Assembly: GCF_050750585.1 (NCBI RefSeq)
Contig: NZ_JBOJLM010000002.1
Coordinates: forward strand, 1-64,000
Direction of reading: 5' to 3'
Length of the DNA: 64,000 nt
Origin: Salinimicrobium sp050750585
Lineage (GTDB): Bacteria; Bacteroidota; Bacteroidia; Flavobacteriales; Flavobacteriaceae
Part shown: piece by piece, positions 58,341 through 64,000 of the stretch
Layout of the letters: each line of letters begins with the position of its first letter
Position numbering within the stretch: position 1 is the stretch's first letter
The notes under the pieces: generated by a model
The model's database searches: none
Seen by the model: only the letters and a program-made list of their open reading frames with translations
What the model was told of the DNA's origin: nothing
Made by a program: the position numbers and the translations under genes

Positions 58341-60344
58341 ATGGGAGTATTAGATTCTAAAGTACCACAGGGGCCGTTGGCCGATAAGTGGGTCAATCAT
58401 AAAAATAAGATCAATCTTGTCAATCCCGCCAACAAACGGAATATTGACATCATTGTAGTTGGTACAGGTCTTGCCGGGGGTAGCGCAGCCGCTACTTTAG
58501 CAGAGCTGGGATATAACGTAAAGACATTCTGCTATCAGGATTCTCCACGCCGTGCGCACTCTATTGCCGCACAGGGAGGAATTAACGCAGCAAAGAACTA
58601 TCAGGGAGACGGGGATTCAGATTACCGTCTTTTCTACGATACTGTTAAAGGAGGAGATTACCGTGCCCGGGAATCGAACGTTTATCGTTTGGCTGAAGTT
58701 TCCGGTAACATTATCGACCAGTGTGTAGCTCAAGGGGTTCCCTTTGCACGTGAATACGGTGGATTGCTCGATAACCGCTCTTTTGGGGGGGTACTGGTTT
58801 CCCGTACTTTTTACGCAAAAGGTCAAACCGGGCAGCAGTTACTTTTAGGGTGTTATTCGGCCATGAACCGCCAAATTAACCGCGGAAAAATTCAATCTTA
58901 CACCCGTCATGAAATGCTTGATGTGGTGCTTGTAGGTGGAAAAGCCCGTGGTATCATTGCCCGTGACCTGGTGACCGGCGAAATTGAAAGACACAGTGCA
59001 CATGCTGTGGTAATTGCTTCAGGAGGATACGGTAACGTGTTTTACCTTTCTACCAATGCGATGGGAAGTAACGTTACTGCCGCCTGGAAAGTGCACAAAA
59101 AAGGAGCTTTCTTTGCCAACCCTTGTTTCACGCAAATCCACCCAACCTGTATTCCGGTTTCCGGAGATCATCAGTCTAAATTAACCCTGATGTCTGAATC
59201 CCTTCGGAATGATGGTAGGATATGGGTTCCGAAAAAACTGGAAGATGCAAAGGCCATTAGGGAAGGAAGGCTGAAGCCCACCCAACTGGCCGAAGAAGAC
59301 AGAGATTACTACCTGGAAAGACGTTATCCTGCGTTTGGTAACCTGGTACCTCGAGATGTGGCTTCAAGAGCTGCAAAAGAGCGTTGTGATGCCGGTTTCG
59401 GAGTAAATAAAACAGGAGAAGCTGTTTATCTTGACTTTAGCGCTGCTTTTATGCGCTACGGAAGAGAGGCGGTTTCTACACAAAAAATAGAGAATGCTTC
59501 CGAAGAGCAGATTCGGGAGCTTGGAAAAGCTGTGGTTGAAGCTAAATACGGAAACCTTTTCCAAATGTACGAGAAGATCGTAGATGAGAATCCGTACGAA
59601 ACCCCAATGAAGATCTATCCTGCCGTTCACTATACAATGGGAGGTCTTTGGGTAGATTATAACTTACAAACTACAGTTCCCGGACTTTATGCTGCAGGGG
59701 AAGCAAACTTCTCCGATCACGGTGCTAACCGACTTGGAGCTTCGGCTTTGATGCAGGGGCTTGCAGATGGATATTTTGTACTTCCATACACCATGGGAGA
59801 TTATCTCGCCAACGACATTAGAACCGGAAGAATTCCAACCGATTCTCCCGAGTTTGATGAAGCCGAGAGAAAGATCCGTGAGCAACTTGAGCGTTTTGTG
59901 AATACCAAAGGAACAAAGTCGGTTGACTATTTCCACAAGCGTCTTGGAAAGATCATGTGGGATAAAGTTGGTATGTCTAGAAATGCTACCGGATTGAAAG
60001 AAGCTATTTCAGAAATTAAAGCTTTGAGAGAAGAATTCTGGAAAGATGTACGTGTTCCGGGAATCGTTGACGGCATGAACCCCGAGCTTGAAAAAGCCGG
60101 AAGGGTAGCCGATTTCCTTGAACTGGGAGAACTTTTCGCCAAAGATGCACTTCACAGGGAAGAGTCTTGTGGAGGCCACTTTAGGGAAGAATTCCAGACC
60201 GAAGAGGGGGAAGCCCTTCGTGACGATGAGAACTTTATGTATGTAGCCGCCTGGGAATACACGGGAGAGCCTGCAGATGCAGTTTTACATAAAGAAGACC
60301 TGGTCTACGAAAATATTGAAGTTAAAACGAGAAGCTATAAATAA
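58341..60344 (+). CDS. sdhA: Succinate dehydrogenase/fumarate reductase flavoprotein subunit
   Basis: 667 residues. FAD-binding: IIVVGTGLAGGSAAATLAEL, then RAHSIAAQGGINAAKNYQGD (His for covalent FAD). The substrate-binding/catalytic part is HPTCIPVSGDHQSKLTLMSE, with VHYTMGGLWVDYNLQT and GEANFSDHGANRLGASALMQ further on. It oxidises succinate to fumarate in the TCA cycle, type B complex. Encoded between sdhC and sdhB on one transcript. Confidence 0.96.
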   Translation: MGVLDSKVPQGPLADKWVNHKNKINLVNPANKRNIDIIVVGTGLAGGSAAATLAELGYNVKTFCYQDSPRRAHSIAAQGGINAAKNYQGDGDSDYRLFYDTVKGGDYRARESNVYRLAEVSGNIIDQCVAQGVPFAREYGGLLDNRSFGGVLVSRTFYAKGQTGQQLLLGCYSAMNRQINRGKIQSYTRHEMLDVVLVGGKARGIIARDLVTGEIERHSAHAVVIASGGYGNVFYLSTNAMGSNVTAAWKVHKKGAFFANPCFTQIHPTCIPVSGDHQSKLTLMSESLRNDGRIWVPKKLEDAKAIREGRLKPTQLAEEDRDYYLERRYPAFGNLVPRDVASRAAKERCDAGFGVNKTGEAVYLDFSAAFMRYGREAVSTQKIENASEEQIRELGKAVVEAKYGNLFQMYEKIVDENPYETPMKIYPAVHYTMGGLWVDYNLQTTVPGLYAAGEANFSDHGANRLGASALMQGLADGYFVLPYTMGDYLANDIRTGRIPTDSPEFDEAERKIREQLERFVNTKGTKSVDYFHKRLGKIMWDKVGMSRNATGLKEAISEIKALREEFWKDVRVPGIVDGMNPELEKAGRVADFLELGELFAKDALHREESCGGHFREEFQTEEGEALRDDENFMYVAAWEYTGEPADAVLHKEDLVYENIEVKTRSYK

Positions 60345-60416
60345 TTTGAAAATTTGAAAATGAGGGAATTTGAAAATTAACTCATCATCAAATCTTCAAA
60401 TCTTCAAATTAAAAAT
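60345..60416. repeat. Low-complexity repeat between sdhA and sdhB
   Basis: TTTGAAAATTTGAAAATG followed by AATCTTCAAATCTTCAAATT: inverted AT-rich words able to pair with each other. Similar words recur in intergenic gaps of this window. Confidence 0.6.
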
Positions 60417-61160
60417 ATGAATCTTACACTAAAAATATGGCGTCAAAAAGATGCCACTTCAAAAGGGGCAATCCAAACCTACCAATTGGGAGGGGTTGAA
60501 CCCGATATGTCTTTTCTGGAGATGCTCGATGTTCTAAATCAGGAGTTGATTGACAAAGGAGAAGAGCCGGTGGTCTTTGATCACGATTGCCGTGAAGGGA
60601 TCTGCGGAACCTGTAGCTTGCAAATCAATGGAGAGCCTCATGGGCCAGACAGGGGTGTTACTACCTGCCAGTTGCACATGAGAATGTTCAAAGATGGAGA
60701 TACCATCACTATTGAACCTTTCCGTGCAAAGGCCTTTCCTGTGATCAAAGATTTGGTTGTAGACCGCACTTCTTTTGAAAGAATTCAGCAGGCAGGAGGA
60801 TATATTTCAGTAAATACCTCCGGAAATACGCAGGATGCGAACTCTATTCCAATTGCAAAAGATAAAGCAGATGCAGCATTTTATGCGGCTACCTGTATTG
60901 GATGCGGGGCCTGTGTGGCAGCATGTAAAAATGCCAGCGCCATGTTATTCACTTCGGCCAAGGTAAGCCAGATGGCTTTATTGCCTCAGGGAGAAGTAGA
61001 GGCCGATCGTCGTGTGCTCGCTATGGTGGAGCAAATGGACAAAGAAGGATTTGGTAACTGTACCAACACCGGGGCTTGTGAAATAGAATGCCCTAAAGGA
61101 ATATCTCTTGAGAACATTGCCCGTATGAACAGGGAGTACTTAAGAGCCAGCGTAAAATAG
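60417..61160 (+). CDS. sdhB: Succinate dehydrogenase/fumarate reductase iron-sulfur subunit
   Basis: 247 residues. The N-terminal [2Fe-2S] domain has DHDCREGICGTCSLQINGEP and the last Cys in GVTTCQLH. The C-terminal part has the [4Fe-4S] and [3Fe-4S] sites: ATCIGCGACVAACKNASAML and NCTNTGACEIECPKGISLEN. It transfers electrons from FAD to the haems of SdhC. It depends on the suf system encoded earlier in the window for its clusters. A terminator follows. Confidence 0.95.
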   Translation: MNLTLKIWRQKDATSKGAIQTYQLGGVEPDMSFLEMLDVLNQELIDKGEEPVVFDHDCREGICGTCSLQINGEPHGPDRGVTTCQLHMRMFKDGDTITIEPFRAKAFPVIKDLVVDRTSFERIQQAGGYISVNTSGNTQDANSIPIAKDKADAAFYAATCIGCGACVAACKNASAMLFTSAKVSQMALLPQGEVEADRRVLAMVEQMDKEGFGNCTNTGACEIECPKGISLENIARMNREYLRASVK

Positions 61161-61187
61161 CGTTTTTGACAACTTATATTTCTGAAG

Positions 61188-61218
61188 ATCCCGGACTTTG
61201 CAGTTCGGGATTTTTTTT
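61188..61218 (+). terminator. Rho-independent terminator after sdhB
   Basis: ATCCCGGACT-TTGC-AGTTCGGGAT forms a 10-bp stem with one G-T pair, followed by eight T. Confidence 0.85.
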
Positions 61219-61238
61219 GGAACTTATTGAAAAAACTA

Positions 61239-62396
61239 ATGGCAGGAGTCAGCAATATATCTTCCAAACTTCCGAAGCATAAAACCAGTATTTTTTCTGT
61301 GATGTCAAAAATGGCATTTGAACATGATGCTGTCAACCTCTCGCAGGGTTACCCCAATTTTGAAACCGACAGGCAGCTCAAAGAGCTTGTTTATAATGCC
61401 ATGCTCGATGGGTATAACCAATATGCGCCGCTTGCAGGAATTACGCCACTCCGGGAGCAGATTGCCGATAAGATCGAGAGCCTGCACGGTAAAAAGTATG
61501 ATAAAAATACAGAGATTACGGTAACCGATGGGGCTACCCAGGCTTTATTCCTGGCTATTACAGCCTTTGTGAACCCCGGCGATGAAGTTATAGTGCTTAA
61601 ACCGGCTTATGATTCTTACGAACCCGCTATTAAGCTGAATGGAGGTATTCCGGTACTGGTACAGCTCGAAGGAAAAGGGTATAAGCTCAATGTTGATGAG
61701 ATCAAACAGAAGATCACTCCAAAGACCCGGATGCTCATTATCAACACGCCTCACAATCCCAGCGGAAATGTCTTCAGCAAAGAAGAAATGCAACAGTTGG
61801 AAGCTCTTTTAGAGGGTACAGATATTATTATTCTGAGTGATGAGGTCTATGAGCATATCATTTTTGATGAAGCTAAACATTACAGCGCCTCGGCTTTTCC
61901 TAACCTCTCAAAAAGGGCAATTGTGTGTGCCTCTTTTGGAAAGACTTTTCACAACACCGGCTGGAAGATGGGTTATTGTGTAGCGCCCGAAGAACTTATG
62001 GCCGAAATATGGAAGGTGATGGAAGTTAACGTCTTCTGCGTACATCATCCTACCCAGAGAGCGTTCGCCGAATACCTCAAAACACCCCAGCATTACCTCG
62101 GGCTCAGAGATTTTTATCAGGAGAAAAGGGATAAATTTCTGCACCTCATTAAAGACACTGCTTTTAAAGCTGTTCCTTCAAAAGGAACTTACTTTCAGCT
62201 TCTGGATTATTCAGAAATAACAAATGAGCCCGACGTGGATTTCTCCCGCAGGCTCATTAAGGAATTTGGTGTTGCAAGTATCCCGGTTTCAGTTTTTAAC
62301 AAAGGGAAAGAAGATCACCGGCAGTTGAGATTCTGCTTTGCCAAGACCGATGACACCCTGGTAAAGGCAGCAGAAATCCTCAAAAAGGTCAAATAG
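61239..62396 (+). CDS. PLP-dependent aminotransferase (methionine/YbdL type)
   Basis: 385 residues from ATG 61239; a TTG at 61227 would add four residues. Class I fold: VNLSQGYPNFETDRQLKELV, ITVTDGATQALFLAITAFVN, LIINTPHNPSGNVFSKEEMQ, IILSDEVYEHIIFDEAKHYS, CASFGKTFHNTGWKMGYCVA with the PLP lysine (FGKTFHNTGWK), and a C-terminal QLRFCFAK with the carboxylate-binding Arg. It resembles E. coli YbdL/methionine aminotransferase. With the omega-amidase-like gene nearby it could recycle methionine from its 2-oxo acid using glutamine. Substrate is inference. Confidence 0.88.
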   Translation: MAGVSNISSKLPKHKTSIFSVMSKMAFEHDAVNLSQGYPNFETDRQLKELVYNAMLDGYNQYAPLAGITPLREQIADKIESLHGKKYDKNTEITVTDGATQALFLAITAFVNPGDEVIVLKPAYDSYEPAIKLNGGIPVLVQLEGKGYKLNVDEIKQKITPKTRMLIINTPHNPSGNVFSKEEMQQLEALLEGTDIIILSDEVYEHIIFDEAKHYSASAFPNLSKRAIVCASFGKTFHNTGWKMGYCVAPEELMAEIWKVMEVNVFCVHHPTQRAFAEYLKTPQHYLGLRDFYQEKRDKFLHLIKDTAFKAVPSKGTYFQLLDYSEITNEPDVDFSRRLIKEFGVASIPVSVFNKGKEDHRQLRFCFAKTDDTLVKAAEILKKVK

Positions 62397-62399
62397 GGT

Positions 62400-62915
62400 C
62401 TATTCTTCCTGGTGTTTTCTAAGGCTGTCATTGATATAAGACCGCACAATTTCTGTAGTTACCCCAAAAACCACATGGGCAATTAGCTCATGTGCCTGTG
62501 TCTTAAAAGGTACTTTTTCGGGACTCTCGTCAAGGCCCATAAGCGGTAAGCTTGTTTCGTGGGTTGACGCCCATGTGGTAGCACCTAAAATTGCACCGTC
62601 AAGCATGTTCATCTGGTCTTTGTCCCTTTTTCCGTAGCCATAAATGGCACCTACAGTGGCTCCCAGGGGCAGGTTGACCAGTTGTTCCACAATACCTTCA
62701 TTTTCGAGCTTTATAGGAGAGCCTATCAGTTTTGTCGAGAACTTATCCATCACCTTGATCTGGGCCGAACGTTGATCGATCTTTCGTACCTCCAGGAAGC
62801 GTTCTACGCCTGCTTTTACAGCAGTTCCTACAAGTCCGGCCACGAAACCGGCAAGGATTCCGCGTGAGGTGTTCGATGGAAATGAATCTTTTTCAAAAAA
62901 TGATTGTAAACTCAT
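62400..62915 (-). CDS. YagU/DUF1440-like membrane protein
   Basis: 171 residues. SRGILAGFVAGLVGTAVKAG at the N-terminus is a Gly-rich membrane helix, followed by VEQLVNLPLGATVGAIYGYG and LDGAILGATTWASTHETSLP, then LIAHVVFGVTTEIVRSYIND. This order of hydrophobic Gly-rich helices and the WASTHETSLP segment fit the YagU/DUF1440 family of inner-membrane proteins, some linked to acid resistance. Function not shown here. Convergent with the aminotransferase gene, only 3 bases apart. Confidence 0.72.
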   Translation of the reverse strand: MSLQSFFEKDSFPSNTSRGILAGFVAGLVGTAVKAGVERFLEVRKIDQRSAQIKVMDKFSTKLIGSPIKLENEGIVEQLVNLPLGATVGAIYGYGKRDKDQMNMLDGAILGATTWASTHETSLPLMGLDESPEKVPFKTQAHELIAHVVFGVTTEIVRSYINDSLRKHQEE

Positions 62916-63016
62916 AGCTTTAATTTTTTCTTTTTAAAACTATTCAACTTCACCCGTCAATGCAACCATTTAACATGCATTTAGCAGGGGAAAAAGCATT
63001 TTTTATACCTTTACAT

Positions 63017-63811
63017 ATGGCAGAAATTTTAAACACCGCACTCCTTCAGGCGAACCTGGAATGGGAGAAAATCGAAGACAATAAAGCCCTTTTTGAGAGG
63101 AAAATAAAAGAACTTCCGCAGGAAACCGATCTTATTATCCTGCCCGAAATGTTCTCTACCGGCTTCTCTATGAATGCCGAAAACCTTGCTGAACCCGACA
63201 AGGGGCCCACCTTTAAATGGATGCAAAAAATGGCTTCAGAAAAAGATGCAGCTGTTACCGGTAGCCTTATCATTTCTGACGGAGGCAATTTCTACAACCG
63301 CCTGTATTTTGTTTATCCTGATGGTGCTTCTCAAAAATATGATAAGCGGCATACCTTCACCCTGGCCAAAGAGGACGAAACTTATGCGTTTGGGCGTGAA
63401 AGGCTTATTGTTGAGTACAAGGGTTGGAAGATTTGTCCGCTGGTGTGCTATGATCTTCGCTTTCCTGTGTGGGCTCGCAATACCGAAGATTATGACTTAC
63501 TTATTTACGTTGCTAACTGGCCTGCAGCCCGGGTTGTAGCCTGGGATGCTCTTTTAAAAGCCCGGGCCATTGAAAATATGAGCTACTGCATTGGTCTTAA
63601 CCGCGTAGGCCGGGATGGGAGCGACCTCAATTACGTGGGGCACTCGGCTGTTTACGATTGCCTCGGAAAACAGATCTCTTCAAACCTGCAGGAAACTGAA
63701 TTCACCGAGCTCGTAAAGCTCAATAAGCAGGATTTAATAGAGACCCGTTCCCAGCTGAAGTTCTTACAGGATCGCGACCGGTTTACTATTACAGATCTGG
63801 AGGAGGAATAA
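63017..63811 (+). CDS. Nitrilase-family amidohydrolase (omega-amidase, YafV-like)
   Basis: 264 residues from ATG 63017; a longer frame from 62960 overlaps a -7-like TACCTTTA at about 63006-63013 and is rejected. The Glu-Lys-Cys triad is present: LIILPEMFSTGFSMNAE (Glu), YDKRHTFTLAKEDETYAFG (Lys) and KICPLVCYDLRFPVWARNTE (Cys). IYVANWPAARVVAWDALLKA and RAIENMSYCIGLNRVGRDGS are also typical of the omega-amidase branch. It hydrolyses 2-oxoglutaramate, the by-product of glutamine-dependent transaminases, so the neighbouring aminotransferase is a likely functional partner. Confidence 0.9.
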   Translation: MAEILNTALLQANLEWEKIEDNKALFERKIKELPQETDLIILPEMFSTGFSMNAENLAEPDKGPTFKWMQKMASEKDAAVTGSLIISDGGNFYNRLYFVYPDGASQKYDKRHTFTLAKEDETYAFGRERLIVEYKGWKICPLVCYDLRFPVWARNTEDYDLLIYVANWPAARVVAWDALLKARAIENMSYCIGLNRVGRDGSDLNYVGHSAVYDCLGKQISSNLQETEFTELVKLNKQDLIETRSQLKFLQDRDRFTITDLEEE

Positions 63812-64000
63812 TTGCTACAGGACTGGCATCAAAGGTATAGTTGTCATCCCAGTTTGCCCTTACGTTTATAGGCTCGGGGTAATACACTACAGTTTCGGGC
63901 TGCTTCCTTTTTAAGAAACTTCCTGTATCCCAAATATTATTTTCATTGCGGTCGTAGATGAGCCTTAACAGGTAATTCCCGGGTTTAAGGTTGTTGAAGT
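63789..64000 (-). CDS. C-terminal part of an Ig-like-domain protein (partial)
   Basis: The reverse strand is open from the window edge to a TAA at 63791-63789. It reads FNNLKPGNYLLRLIYDRNEN followed by NIWDTGSFLKRKQPETVVYY, PEPINVRANWDDNYTFDASP and a Pro-rich tail. This is the beta-rich C-terminal end seen in flavobacterial SbsA-type Ig-like-domain proteins (GxYxLRxIYDxNxNxxWDTG). The start lies outside the window. It overlaps the 3' end of the omega-amidase gene by 23 bases on the opposite strand. Envelope location expected. Confidence 0.72.
   Translation of the reverse strand, partial: FNNLKPGNYLLRLIYDRNENNIWDTGSFLKRKQPETVVYYPEPINVRANWDDNYTFDASPVAIIPPPDL

Noticed and set aside
1..64000. 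CRISPR array
   Set aside because: No regularly spaced 24-40 bp repeats with unique spacers were seen; repeats present are palindromes, dispersed copies or low-complexity words.

Overview
The window reads as a chromosomal stretch of a marine-type Flavobacteriaceae (Bacteroidota), close to Gramella, Salegentibacter or Zunongwangia. The reasons are the gene orders (prs-rplY-pth-ribF; fbp-GNAT-aspartokinase; a long flavobacterial suf operon; a three-subunit type-B sdhCAB), the many TANNTTTG -7 promoter boxes, the lack of Shine-Dalgarno sites, and dispersed palindromes typical of this family. The genus is inference. No rRNA, CRISPR array, prophage or complete insertion sequence was seen.

Layout. 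1-4240 is an AT-rich accessory island beside tRNA-Leu(CAA). It carries an IS21-like terminal-repeat remnant and a two-gene operon: a large helical protein plus a protein with a PD-(D/E)XK nuclease-type N-terminus. 4243-4731 is a nest of one intact tRNA-Leu, two tRNA-Leu 5' halves and a small GIY-YIG nuclease gene. 4988-7281 is a lipoprotein, an ECF sigma factor and its membrane/beta-barrel partner. 7462-12197 is prs, rplY, pth, ribF and an HTTM protein. 12308-18909 holds a thioredoxin-like protein, serS, a TPR protein, a DUF4286 protein, ksgA and mgtE. 19159-28576 is metabolic: cupin, 2-hydroxyacid dehydrogenase, VOC protein, MFS transporter, an OlsF-like bifunctional acyltransferase, aspartokinase, GNAT and fbp. 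28816-35081 is the four-gene ligase-associated DNA repair cluster (exonuclease, ATP-dependent ligase, DEXH helicase, PdeM phosphoesterase), interspersed with repeats. An orphan antitoxin-like gene between hairpin repeats and mfd follow.

39000-42666 is the most unusual region. Downstream of mfd, the mfd 3' end occurs two more times, and between the copies lie reverse-strand lipoprotein genes that share a nearly identical promoter and signal-peptide start but differ in cargo. It looks like a cassette array using the mfd 3' end and a lipoprotein 5' region as constant flanks. 42684-53465 then holds a secreted protein, hflX and the suf Fe-S assembly operon. That operon contains two lipoprotein genes and an inserted four-helix-bundle gene, and has a perfect palindrome over its promoter. 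53739-63811 holds thiL, a broken small CxxC protein gene, an alpha/beta hydrolase, a proline aminopeptidase, sdhCAB, a methionine-type aminotransferase, a YagU-like membrane protein and an omega-amidase-like nitrilase. The 3' end of an Ig-like-domain protein gene runs off the window.

How the genes connect: suf supplies Fe-S clusters, including those needed by SdhB. The aminotransferase and omega-amidase plausibly act in series in methionine salvage. The ligase cluster and Mfd are separate DNA repair routes. The accessory parts (tRNA-Leu island, mfd cassette array, repeat-flanked antitoxin and four-helix-bundle genes) are where undescribed biology is most likely.
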